Source: a virus. From it: a stretch of 64,000 nt of DNA. The position numbers and the translations under genes are program-made. The stretch lies in IMG/VR virus record IMGVR_UViG_3300047496_000172, positions 42,579 through 106,578 of that record. One strand, written 5' to 3'. Numbering within the stretch: position 1 is the first letter of the stretch; each line of letters starts with the position of its first letter. The notes under the pieces were generated by a model, which did not search any database, was not told the origin of the DNA, and worked only from the letters and a program-made list of their open reading frames with translations. This document shows positions 23,919 through 31,802 of the stretch, piece by piece.

Positions 23919-26335
23919 CAGAACCATTATGGACTGATAGTGATTGGACTTTTCCTTTATTGTCAAAAACTTATGAGGAAATAGAAAAAATTGGCGTCGG
24001 AGAATTAGGGTTAAATTTGTATCCTAATCAATTTGAAATAATTAATTCTGAACAAATGTTGGAACTTTATACTAATATAGCTATGCCGACATACTATAGT
24101 CATTGGTCATTTGGTAAAAGACATGCTCAAGATGAACAAAACTATAAATCCGGAGCTTCAGGATTGGCCTACGAAATCGTAAATAATCTTTCTCCAACGA
24201 TCAATTATCTTATGGAAGATAATTCCATGACAACACAAGCCTTGGTTATGGCTCATGCTGCGTGTGTTTCTGGTGATACAGAATATTTGTCTACCACTGG
24301 ATGGAAAAAAATCGCGGATTATAAAATAGGCGATTTAGTAGCTCAATACAATGAAGATGGTACGGCGAATTTTATTAATCCTACACACTTTATTAAAAAA
24401 CCTGTTTCTGATCCATTTATTCATGTTGAAGGAATAGGCGTAGATCAACTTATAACACCGGATCATACAGTAGTTTTTGAAAATCATCTCGGAAGTCTTA
24501 TTAAAATAACAGGAGAAGAGTTAAATAGACGTAATACTTTAAAAACCCGAGGATTTAACGGAAAATTTATTACGGGGTTTCAATTAAAAACTCATACCTC
24601 GTTGCCTCTTACTAATGATGAAATTATGTTGCATATAGCCATCAAAGCTGATGGCAGCTATCCCAAAAAGATCATCTCCGATCATTTCAATTGTGTTTCT
24701 CATCATAGAGTTAGATTTCATCTTAAGAAGCAAAGAAAAATCGAGAGATTAGAGGAAATACTTACACGGCTAAATATTTCGTTCGATAAAAATCCTTCAT
24801 ACGATGGTAGGGTTTTTATATCTTTTAATATTAAAGAGAAAATAGAAAAGCGTTTTGATGTAGAATGGTATTCTGCTTCCAGTGATCAGTTAAAATTGAT
24901 TGGTAACGAAGTATTGTTGTGGGATGGGTCAGTTTCATCTAATAAATTTTCATCAAAATTTTTAGAAGACATCAATTATATCCAATATGTTTGGGCATCT
25001 ACTGGTAAGCATACTCATGTATCCCAAGGCGTCCGCTGTTTTGAAGTGAATTTTTCAATAAAACCAAGAAAATCTATTAGTAAACATGGAGAAGATAATG
25101 CTAAAAAATCTCCCAAAATATTTGATATGATTCCATCAGATGACGGATATGCTTATTGTTTTACTGTGCCATCAGGAATGTTTATTTCTAGACGAAATAA
25201 TAAAATAACGGTAACTGGTAATTGCGGCCACAATTTTTTCTTCAAAAATAACTATTTGTTCAAAACTTGGACAGATGCCGAGGCGATATTAGATTATTTG
25301 GTATTTGCTAAAGATTATATTACTAAGGTTGAAGAAATCGAAGGACGAGAAACCGTTGAAACTTTCCTAGATAGTTGTCATGCTTTAATGGATTACGGAG
25401 TAAACCGATACAAGAGACCTTCAAAACTATCAATGGAAAATGAAAAGAAAAAACAAAGAGATCGTGAAGAATATTTACAATCTCAAGTTGATGAAATGTA
25501 TAGAATCTTACCGACATCAAAAACTATTTCTAAAAAATTAGAACAATTTCCAAAACAACCCGAAGAAAATATACTGTATTTTTGTGAAAAATATGCCCCA
25601 AGTCTAAAAACTTGGGAAAGAGAACTTATTAGAATTGTGCGTAAAATATCACAATACTTTTATCCTCAAGCACAAACGAAAATTGCTAATGAAGGTTGTG
25701 CTACATATACTCATTATACAATTATGAATAGATTACACCAAAAAGGTCTAACTTCACATGGAGCCCATATGGAATTTCTGGCTCTACACTCAAATGTGTT
25801 AACCCAGCCAACCTGGGACAAACCTTACTACAATGGTATGAATCCATACAAACTGGGTTTTGAAATATTCAAAGATATTGATCGAATTTGTACGCACCCA
25901 ACTGATGAAGATAAAAAATGGTTCCCAGACCTTATCGGTGAAAATTCTTGGGATATCATCAAAGACGCAGTAGTCAATTATCGAGATGAAAGTTTTATTC
26001 GTCAATTTCTTTCACCTAAATTGATTAGAGACCTTAGATTATTTCAGGTTAAAGATGTAAGAGAGCACGATGCTTATATTGTAGAAGCTATACATGATGA
26101 ACGCGGCTATGATCAAATTAGAACATTACTAGCTGATCAAAATGAGCGAGAAATTTATGTTCCTCGCATAGAAGTGGTGAAAGCTGATCCTGAAGATAGA
26201 TCATTGACCTTGTTATATACTCCATTAAGAAATAGAAAACTTGCCGATCCAACTCGAATGCTTCAACATGTCAAAAGATTATGGGGATATAAAGTTCGTT
26301 TGATGGATAAAAATGGTACTATCAAAACTATTTAA
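23915..26335 (+). CDS. SpoVR family protein interrupted by an intein
   Basis: 806 codons encode SpoVR exteins (residues 1-116 and 437-806) around a 320-residue intein. N-extein: YSHWSFGKRH (family H-W-x-FGK). C-extein: CGHNFFFKNNYLFKTW, family GHNxFFKxNYLF. Without the intein the protein is 486 residues, close to E. coli YcgB. The splice point is inside the conserved HAxxGHN block. ATGA overlap with yeaH. Its role with PrkA and YeaH is undefined even in bacteria. Confidence 0.93.
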   Translation: MTEPLWTDSDWTFPLLSKTYEEIEKIGVGELGLNLYPNQFEIINSEQMLELYTNIAMPTYYSHWSFGKRHAQDEQNYKSGASGLAYEIVNNLSPTINYLMEDNSMTTQALVMAHAACVSGDTEYLSTTGWKKIADYKIGDLVAQYNEDGTANFINPTHFIKKPVSDPFIHVEGIGVDQLITPDHTVVFENHLGSLIKITGEELNRRNTLKTRGFNGKFITGFQLKTHTSLPLTNDEIMLHIAIKADGSYPKKIISDHFNCVSHHRVRFHLKKQRKIERLEEILTRLNISFDKNPSYDGRVFISFNIKEKIEKRFDVEWYSASSDQLKLIGNEVLLWDGSVSSNKFSSKFLEDINYIQYVWASTGKHTHVSQGVRCFEVNFSIKPRKSISKHGEDNAKKSPKIFDMIPSDDGYAYCFTVPSGMFISRRNNKITVTGNCGHNFFFKNNYLFKTWTDAEAILDYLVFAKDYITKVEEIEGRETVETFLDSCHALMDYGVNRYKRPSKLSMENEKKKQRDREEYLQSQVDEMYRILPTSKTISKKLEQFPKQPEENILYFCEKYAPSLKTWERELIRIVRKISQYFYPQAQTKIANEGCATYTHYTIMNRLHQKGLTSHGAHMEFLALHSNVLTQPTWDKPYYNGMNPYKLGFEIFKDIDRICTHPTDEDKKWFPDLIGENSWDIIKDAVVNYRDESFIRQFLSPKLIRDLRLFQVKDVREHDAYIVEAIHDERGYDQIRTLLADQNEREIYVPRIEVVKADPEDRSLTLLYTPLRNRKLADPTRMLQHVKRLWGYKVRLMDKNGTIKTI
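24263..25222 (+). mobile_element. Intein with LAGLIDADG-type endonuclease domain
   Basis: The intein starts at Cys117 (CVSGDTEYLSTTGWKKI, block A). It has block B (LITPDHTVVFEN, with T-x2-H) and ends with FTVPSGMFISRRNNKITVTGN before Cys+1, divided as block F and the terminal N. Two DOD-like helices, LHIAIKADGSY and LIGNEVLLWDGS, indicate a homing endonuclease. All splicing residues (C1, TxxH, terminal N, C+1) are present; the penultimate residue is G instead of the usual H. Confidence 0.88.
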
Positions 26336-26371
26336 GCATAGTTTGCAGGCGAATATCCATGGTCTATTATT

Positions 26372-26379
26372 TATAAATA
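26372..26379 (+). promoter_or_regulatory. T4 late promoter TATAAATA, leaderless
   Basis: A perfect T4 late consensus, 5 nt before ATG 26385, with no ribosome site between. Confidence 0.7.
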
Positions 26380-26384
26380 GTCGG

Positions 26385-26900
26385 ATGCGCGACTGGATCA
26401 ACATTATAAACGAAGCTATGTTAAATGAAGGGCGCGATGCTCCTTTGTATCATGGCACACATTTTGGCGCCGCGTTACAAATAATATCTGAAAATAGAAT
26501 TGATGCCACTGTTATTCATGATATTCCATTAGCAGTTCCATTGGCCACAAAAGGTGTTTATAAGAACATTTATAGTGAAAATGGTGTAAGTCTATCTAGA
26601 TTATCAATATTATTGGCTGGTCCGGTATTATTTGTCATAGATCAACAGAAATTATCACAGACTAAAAAATTATATCCTATTGATTATTGGGTTTCAAGTG
26701 GCGGCTCAAGACGTCCAAAAAGTAATAACAAATATGAAGCCGAAGAATTTTTAGTTGGCCCACTTTATCCATTAGATAAGTATTTGCTTGCTATAGAAAC
26801 AACTAAAGAAGCAATTGAAAACTTTAAACGTAATTACAAAAATACAGATTTAACTCCTTTATTAGAGCATCCAAAATTTAAAATAGTTAATTCTTACTAA
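26385..26900 (+). CDS. ADP-ribosyltransferase-like protein with capsid-targeting-like N-terminus
   Basis: 171 residues from ATG 26385. The first residues MRDWINIINE resemble T4 capsid-targeting peptides that gp21 cleaves after (L/I)-x-E. Then PLYHGTHFGAALQII (H-x-T of an ART-like fold), NGVSLSR and KYEAEEFLVGPLYPLDKYLL, which supplies candidate catalytic glutamates. A paralogue lies at 43775. Predicted to be packaged and injected, modifying a host protein early. The ART call is by motif order only. Confidence 0.55.
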   Translation: MRDWINIINEAMLNEGRDAPLYHGTHFGAALQIISENRIDATVIHDIPLAVPLATKGVYKNIYSENGVSLSRLSILLAGPVLFVIDQQKLSQTKKLYPIDYWVSSGGSRRPKSNNKYEAEEFLVGPLYPLDKYLLAIETTKEAIENFKRNYKNTDLTPLLEHPKFKIVNSY

Positions 26901-26982
26901 GGAATAGTTTTACAAAAATTAGCTTGCCATTCTATTTTTTGGTGCTACAGTTCGATTCGTTATCAATTTGGAGTATAAGAAA

Positions 26983-27309
26983 ATGGTTATAAATCCTGTA
27001 GACCTTGCTTTTTCCGATGTTATGAGCGTAATTAATATCATGCGAGTTTCTGCTACCGGCAGAGCCGATATGATTAATCACAATAGAGTGTTAAGCAATA
27101 TTGCTGAAGCTCGTTTGAAGTTAGATGCGCTGGAAACGGCCACTCTAGCAGATCAAAAGCAAAAAATCAAAGAAACTGCGGACAAACAATCGGCTAGGGT
27201 TGCTGAAGAAAAAAGACTTTCACTTTATCTTTTAGCGCACCCAGAAGAAGCTGACCGCGCCGCCCGACTTTCTAAAGTAAACCTCAACCGTGTTGAAATT
27301 ACTTTCTAA
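26983..27309 (+). CDS. Hypothetical helical protein
   Basis: 108 residues from ATG 26983 (GGAG 12 nt upstream). Ala/Lys/Glu-rich coil. The last codons lie in a tandem 34-bp duplication, so the C-terminus LSKVNLNRVEITF is encoded by the first unit and the stop by the second. Confidence 0.62.
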   Translation: MVINPVDLAFSDVMSVINIMRVSATGRADMINHNRVLSNIAEARLKLDALETATLADQKQKIKETADKQSARVAEEKRLSLYLLAHPEEADRAARLSKVNLNRVEITF

Positions 27310-27334
27310 AGTAAACCTCAACGGTGTTGAAATT
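27267..27334 (+). repeat. Tandem duplication, 2 x 34 bp
   Basis: Units 27267-27300 and 27301-27334 differ at one position (ACCGTG against ACGGTG). The second copy supplies the stop codon of the upstream gene. A recent slippage or recombination product. Confidence 0.85.
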
Positions 27335-27360
27335 ATCACCAAATAAGGGGAGATCGGTAA

Positions 27361-28044
27361 ATGCCTGTATTTAAAAGTGAGATTGAAAAATCTCTTGGAT
27401 GCGCGATAAATAGCCCTATTTTTCCGGTCGCCGCCCAAATTAAGGCTCTCTATCTTGCGGGAACATCTATTCCAGATTTAATTGTCAAGTTTAAAGAGCA
27501 TGGTCTTTCAAAAACCATTATTACTAATTATATTACACGTAATAATTTCTTTCAACCTGAACAAGAAATTGAACCACCTAGTTGTGTGATGTCATCGTCT
27601 ACACACGTAGTGTGGACGCGGGAGGGGGACGCGCCCGGTTGTGACGCTATTTCTGGACCCGGCGCGTCAATCGATATCGGTCTCGGCGCCCATGAAGAGA
27701 CGGTCGGCGGTCATATTAATTTTCAAGGTTCTGATCATTCGGTAGCAGAAAAAATACTAGCTAAACATCGGGAAACATTGGCGGAAGCGGCTGCGCTGAC
27801 CCTCAAGGTATTCGACAAAATAGTTTTGGCCGACGCCTCTGCCTCAAAAACGCTCTCTGAAAAAGAGGACTTGATTTACGCTGGTGCAAAGACTATACTT
27901 GAACAATCAGGTGGGTGTTGGTTCCATGTTGGACCCGAGCCCGATAGTATGGCTGACCAACTTTTTTGTGCTCTTCCAGTGGAAGAAGGACAAAAATTCT
28001 GTGAAATTCACAGGGAGGTAGCTGTTAGAAAAAGGCAAGGTTAG
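27361..28044 (+). CDS. GcrA-like protein, copy 1
   Basis: 227 residues. The N-terminal helix-turn-helix-like part (IKALYLAGTSIPDLIVKFK, LSKTIITNYITRNN) and C-terminal GGCWFHVGPEP, QLFCALPVEEGQKFCEIHREVA match the GcrA layout, with DNA-binding N-terminus and Cys/His C-terminus. GcrA binds host RNA polymerase sigma-70 and methylated promoters in alphaproteobacteria. A long less conserved middle makes it bigger than host GcrA. RBS GGGGAGA. It may redirect host transcription or cell cycle. Confidence 0.72.
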   Translation: MPVFKSEIEKSLGCAINSPIFPVAAQIKALYLAGTSIPDLIVKFKEHGLSKTIITNYITRNNFFQPEQEIEPPSCVMSSSTHVVWTREGDAPGCDAISGPGASIDIGLGAHEETVGGHINFQGSDHSVAEKILAKHRETLAEAAALTLKVFDKIVLADASASKTLSEKEDLIYAGAKTILEQSGGCWFHVGPEPDSMADQLFCALPVEEGQKFCEIHREVAVRKRQG

Positions 28045-28781
28045 TGTTTGATTCCGAGTACGAAGAACCCGTTGTAGTACCGCCAGTTAACGAAATTGTA
28101 AAACCTAATACGGGCGGTCATAAAAAAACTCAAGAAGAAATTAATAGAGGATGTATCGAAAAAAGTAAAATATATCCAATAGCGTATGAAGTGCGCCGAA
28201 TGTATCTTGATGGCGCAAGTATTGATGAAATTGCATACAGTTTTCAGGGGTTAACCCGAAATCATATAGCTGGTTATGTAAGCCGCAATAATCTTAAGAG
28301 ACCTTCCGTAGCTCAAACAGGAAAACCAAGATTTGTGCGCCCGGTTGTACCACTTGAAATAAAGCCTGAAGAAATAGTAAACGTGCCATCTACCCCCCAA
28401 TTCATTGAACCGTCAAAGCCAAAAACTATTGCAGATATTTGTGAAAATATCCGTGAAGAAGTAGTCAAAGCCAAGGAACTGAAGACTAAAAGAGTAGATT
28501 TAGCGGCGGAACAACGGCGAATTATAGCCAGCAAAATCCTTAGAATTCGAGCCCAAGAACGTATCTTGGCTAAGAAAGAAGATATCGTTGTCGTGGTCAA
28601 AAACTTCATAAATGAAGGCAAAACGATTTCGCAGTCAAGCGATGGATGCTGGTATCCAATAGGAGAAAAACCCAGTAGACCTGCCGAACAAAAATTCTGT
28701 GCTCGACCACAAGCCGCCGGAAGTCGATTTTGTGCGGAGCATCAAGAAGTTGCTTGTAGACCAGCAACAAGGGTAAGATAA
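28044..28781 (+). CDS. GcrA-like protein, copy 2
   Basis: 245 residues with a GTG start overlapping the previous stop (TAGTG). HTH-like VRRMYLDGASIDEIAYSFQG, then LTRNHIAGYVSRNN. C-terminal GCWYPIGEKPSRPAEQKFCA and GSRFCAEHQEVACRP. A tandem duplicate of copy 1 with a Lys/Arg-rich coil between the domains. The C-terminal C-W-P-I-G ... F-C-A ... F-C-x2-H pattern is especially close to host GcrA. Confidence 0.75.
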   Translation: MFDSEYEEPVVVPPVNEIVKPNTGGHKKTQEEINRGCIEKSKIYPIAYEVRRMYLDGASIDEIAYSFQGLTRNHIAGYVSRNNLKRPSVAQTGKPRFVRPVVPLEIKPEEIVNVPSTPQFIEPSKPKTIADICENIREEVVKAKELKTKRVDLAAEQRRIIASKILRIRAQERILAKKEDIVVVVKNFINEGKTISQSSDGCWYPIGEKPSRPAEQKFCARPQAAGSRFCAEHQEVACRPATRVR

Positions 28782-28955
28782 TGACTGAAGTGAAGCCACG
28801 GAAACAACCTTCAAAGTTGGATGTGAAAGTTGCGATATTTGGTTTACGATAGGATATCAATTACCTTCTCCACAAGAACGTTGGAATAAACGTGGATATA
28901 TCCGGATAATGTTGGACCAGTTGCTAAAAATAATCACTACGAAGGTCCAGACTAA
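28781..28955 (+). pseudogene. Frameshifted small zinc-knuckle-like gene
   Basis: The ATG overlaps the previous stop. As written it ends after 23 codons. Adding one G in CACGGAAAC and one C in ATCCGG restores a 58-residue protein: MTEVKPRETTFKVGCESCDI, then WFTIGYQLPSPQERWNKRGY, ending NNHYEGPD. The repaired product is coherent (C-x2-C, PQERWNKRG), so the two shifts are either recent mutations or base-call errors. Confidence 0.5.
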
Positions 28956-29031
28956 TGAAGATTCTATTGGCGTAATATTAGTCAGTATTTCAGTTATTTT
29001 TGCCCTATACTTGATGTTTTTTTGCATATAG
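28955..29031 (+). pseudogene. Possible small membrane-protein gene, frameshifted
   Basis: ATG 28955 overlaps the previous stop (TAATG). It stops after six codons (MKILLA), but one added G gives MKILLAVILVSISVIFALYL, then MFFCI, a 25-residue transmembrane peptide. Alternatively an intact 40-residue ORF from 28909 covers the same hydrophobic stretch. Confidence 0.35.
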
Positions 29032-29033
29032 CT

Positions 29034-29120
29034 ATGCTACATAATGTTTTTGAAATTTTATTTATTGCGGGTTTTTGTATTTTATTTGTATGTATTTTTA
29101 TAGAAAAATTTTCTTCTTGA
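29034..29120 (+). CDS. 28-residue membrane peptide
   Basis: MLHNVFEILFIAGFCILFVC followed by IFIEKFSS, one hydrophobic helix, 2 nt after the previous stop. Its stop overlaps the -35 of the cysS promoter. No strong ribosome site. Confidence 0.4.
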   Translation: MLHNVFEILFIAGFCILFVCIFIEKFSS

Positions 29121-29144
29121 CTTATATTTAAAGTCAAGTATCAT
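29117..29144 (+). promoter_or_regulatory. cysS promoter, leaderless geometry
   Basis: TTGACT (29117-29122), 16 nt, TATCAT (29139-29144), then six nt to ATG 29151 with no ribosome site. Confidence 0.6.
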
Positions 29145-29150
29145 GTATGA

Positions 29151-30539
29151 ATGATTTATTTCCAGGATTCATTATCGCGAAATAAAGTCCCGTTTGTTCC
29201 ACAAGATCAAACGAACGTCACTTTGTATGCTTGCGGTATAACGCCCTATTCCACTCCACATATCGGCAACGCTCGCCCTGCTATTATTTTCGACGTGCTG
29301 TTTCGACTGCTTCGGCATACATACGGCGACGATTCCGTGGTTTATACGCGAAATATAACAGACGTTGACGACAAGATCATAGCTCGCGCCAAGGAAAATG
29401 GTGAGAGTATTTCTGATTTAACTAATCGAACTATTGAAGAATATCACGAGGCTATGTGGCAACTTAATGTTAAGCCGCCAACTGAAGAGCCTAGAGTCAC
29501 CCAATATATTGATCGTATTATAGATCAAATTATTGAAATTATTGGAAATGGACACGCTTACTATACGAATGGACATATTCTTTTCGATATCGCTTCTTTT
29601 CCTGATCACGGAAAACTATCAGGACACCAACAGGAAAACCTACAATCAGGACATAGAATTCTTGCCCATGAAGATATAAATGGGAAGAAATCTCTTGGGG
29701 ATTTTGTTCTCTGGAAACCCGTCCCAAATAACCAACCCGGTTGGATGAGCCCTTGGGGCTATGGTCGTATGGGATGGCATATCGAATGCTCGTCCATGAT
29801 CGCAAAAATTTATGGAAAGAAAACTATCGATATTCACGGCGGCGGCGCCGATCTGCGTTTTCCTCATCATGATTGCGAGATCAGCCAATTTTCTGCTGCT
29901 AATAAAAAGCCATTGGCTAACTATTGGCTGCACAACGCCATGATTACCGTTGACGGGCAGAAAATGTCCAAGTCCCTCGGAAACATTATCACTGTTGAAC
30001 AAATGCTTGATAAATATAATGGACAAGTCATTCGTCTGGCTTTGTTAAGCACACATTATCAATCGCCTCTAGATTGGACCAATAGTCTGTTGGAAAATGC
30101 CAAACAAACCCTCACAGGTTGGCACAGAGCGTTGTTAGACATCGAAGGTCTTGCGATCCCGGTGAGGGAAGAAACTCACTCAGTGGCCATCCTAGAGCCG
30201 TTAAATAGTGATTTAAATGTCCCTCTGGCCATTGCAAAGCTGCATGAGAAAATTGGCGATATGCGAGCGACTTCTGACATAACTGTTAAGAAAGAAATTG
30301 CTGCGGGCATTCGTTATGCTGCTTCAATCCTTGGTATAAATCTTAGCGATAACTATGGATATTTGAAGGGTGGTATACTTGGACCGCAAATATATAAGAT
30401 TCATCAGCTGATGGCTGATCGTAAAGCGGCCAGAGAGAACAAGAATTGGAAGCAGGCCGATTCTATCAGAAAAGAATTGATTGATCTTGGTATATCAGTA
30501 GAAGATACTTCTTCTGGTTCGGTATGGTGGAAGTCATGA
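29151..30539 (+). CDS. cysS: Cysteinyl-tRNA synthetase
   Basis: 462 residues, full length. YACGITPYSTPHIGNARP contains the zinc Cys and the HIGN signature. IECSSM and RFPHHDCEI supply further zinc ligands, and KMSKSLGN is the KMSKS loop. The C-terminal anticodon-binding region is present (AARENKNWKQADSIRKELID). Active-site motifs are intact. It charges tRNA-Cys, either keeping translation going after host damage or evading a defence aimed at the host enzyme. The next gene overlaps by ATGA. Confidence 0.95.
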   Translation: MIYFQDSLSRNKVPFVPQDQTNVTLYACGITPYSTPHIGNARPAIIFDVLFRLLRHTYGDDSVVYTRNITDVDDKIIARAKENGESISDLTNRTIEEYHEAMWQLNVKPPTEEPRVTQYIDRIIDQIIEIIGNGHAYYTNGHILFDIASFPDHGKLSGHQQENLQSGHRILAHEDINGKKSLGDFVLWKPVPNNQPGWMSPWGYGRMGWHIECSSMIAKIYGKKTIDIHGGGADLRFPHHDCEISQFSAANKKPLANYWLHNAMITVDGQKMSKSLGNIITVEQMLDKYNGQVIRLALLSTHYQSPLDWTNSLLENAKQTLTGWHRALLDIEGLAIPVREETHSVAILEPLNSDLNVPLAIAKLHEKIGDMRATSDITVKKEIAAGIRYAASILGINLSDNYGYLKGGILGPQIYKIHQLMADRKAARENKNWKQADSIRKELIDLGISVEDTSSGSVWWKS

Positions 30540-30805
30540 ATAAAGAAGAAAAAATAGCAAATTTTCTTTTGAGAGAAGTCAATAGTATTGATTATGCTCA
30601 ATGTGAAAAATTAGCTTCAAAAATAATGAATATTATTGAACCAACTCCAAAAATAAGTAAATACGTTTCAGAAGAAAATGCATATGATAAAGGATATACT
30701 TCAGGTTTAGCAGATGTTGATGAATGTCCGTATAGTCTTGAAGACCAAACTTCCTTGTATAATCAATGGTGGGAAGGTTATAATAATGGTTGGCACAGAA
30801 GATGA
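30536..30805 (+). CDS. RMF/CrpP-like small protein
   Basis: 89 residues from ATG 30536 (overlaps cysS stop). The C-terminal half reads NAYDKGYTSGLADVDECPYS, then WWEGYNNGW, close to ribosome modulation factor (A-Y-x2-GY-x-AG ... CPY ... WL-x-GW). The N-terminal extension is helical. Such proteins bind or hibernate ribosomes. Assignment by motif only. Confidence 0.5.
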   Translation: MNKEEKIANFLLREVNSIDYAQCEKLASKIMNIIEPTPKISKYVSEENAYDKGYTSGLADVDECPYSLEDQTSLYNQWWEGYNNGWHRR

Positions 30806-31476
30806 GAATTATATCACCATTTAAGGATTATTACGATCACATTGCTTACATTTATGGAGGCGGTGATCCTAAGATTGTCTACGAACGTCGTAAGAGAATC
30901 GCCGACGAAGACTTGCAGTTTTCATCGGAACGTGTTCTTTGTAACGCTAATAATGATAAATATTTGAATTCAGTTAGCCCGGTTAAATCTAAAGGAACAC
31001 TGTGTGTTGCTGGTAGAATTTTCATCCTTCTACATGATACCGAAACAAACGAAGTGTTTGTGCATAATCCAAAGAAACGAGATGATTATGTTCGATATGG
31101 ATATTCTATTTTCGCCAAAAAGAAGAGAGAAAAAGAGTATGATCTTACGGAAGTAAACTATGGTGCTACGGTTTTGTCTAAATTAGCTAAGGCTCCTGTA
31201 TTTCTTCTCAAAGAAACGATTTATAATCATAGTGCGCGTGAGTGGACTCATGTCATTGATAAAAATACGCCGATTCTTGCAACAATTGGATTGGCTCCTA
31301 TATATCCGCCAGAGCAAATATATCAGGATTTAGCTTATTTCATTACCAATTTGATGAATGACTCTCCGGATATGATGCCGACGACTAATCAGCCGGATAA
31401 GCAAAAAATTGAAGCACATGGCTTCGACTTGAAGAAGTCTTTTAGACATAGGAAGGACGATAATGGCCAAGGGTAA
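30802..31476 (+). CDS. Conserved phage hypothetical protein (ISPFKDYYD type)
   Basis: 224 residues from ATG 30802 (ATGA overlap). Starts MRIISPFKDYYDHIAYIYGG, a recurrent phage family of unknown function, with Cys and Asn clusters (VLCNANNDKY, GTLCVAGRIF). The C-terminal tail GFDLKKSFRHRKDD is repeated in the next gene. Confidence 0.75.
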   Translation: MRIISPFKDYYDHIAYIYGGGDPKIVYERRKRIADEDLQFSSERVLCNANNDKYLNSVSPVKSKGTLCVAGRIFILLHDTETNEVFVHNPKKRDDYVRYGYSIFAKKKREKEYDLTEVNYGATVLSKLAKAPVFLLKETIYNHSAREWTHVIDKNTPILATIGLAPIYPPEQIYQDLAYFITNLMNDSPDMMPTTNQPDKQKIEAHGFDLKKSFRHRKDDNGQG

Positions 31477-31618
31477 GAAACGAAATGATGAAAAGAATTT
31501 TATCAATGATCAGAAGAAATCCGTTCTCGAAAGAGATCGTTTGAAGACTTTGGCGGCTGGATTTGACTTGAAGGTCTCCTTTCGAAAAAGAAAAGACGAT
31601 GGTAAAGGTGAAAGATAA
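31463..31618 (+). CDS. Small basic protein, 51 residues
   Basis: Starts MAKGKKRNDEKNF and ends GFDLKVSFRKRKDDGKGER, repeating the C-terminal tail of the upstream 224-residue protein. Overlaps both neighbours. Very basic. Possibly a duplicated tail freed as its own gene. Confidence 0.55.
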   Translation: MAKGKKRNDEKNFINDQKKSVLERDRLKTLAAGFDLKVSFRKRKDDGKGER

Positions 31619-31802
31619 CCTGAACGATCCTTTGCTTGAACGTTTTCGGGCTGGACGGGATGCAGCCAACGAAGGAAAATTTGGGCCTCGCCTTGATGAT
31701 CTCAATGATCAAGAATTGCGAGCACTTTTGTTTGGGCAACGTTCTCGAAAACTTTCAGATAAACTTAGTGCCTTTTTTTGTAATTTATGGAAGAAGAAAT
31801 GA
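31599..31802 (+). CDS. Small hypothetical protein
   Basis: 67 residues (NLNDPLLERFRAGRDAANEG, LNDQELRALLFG). Helical, no known family. ATG 31599 overlaps the upstream gene by 20 nt; a GTG at 31608 is an alternative. Its stop overlaps the next ATG. Confidence 0.62.
   Translation: MVKVKDNLNDPLLERFRAGRDAANEGKFGPRLDDLNDQELRALLFGQRSRKLSDKLSAFFCNLWKKK

Noticed and set aside
27405-27412. Plus-strand GATAAATA
   Set aside because: It is inside the coding sequence of the first GcrA-like gene, with no start codon at the expected distance.
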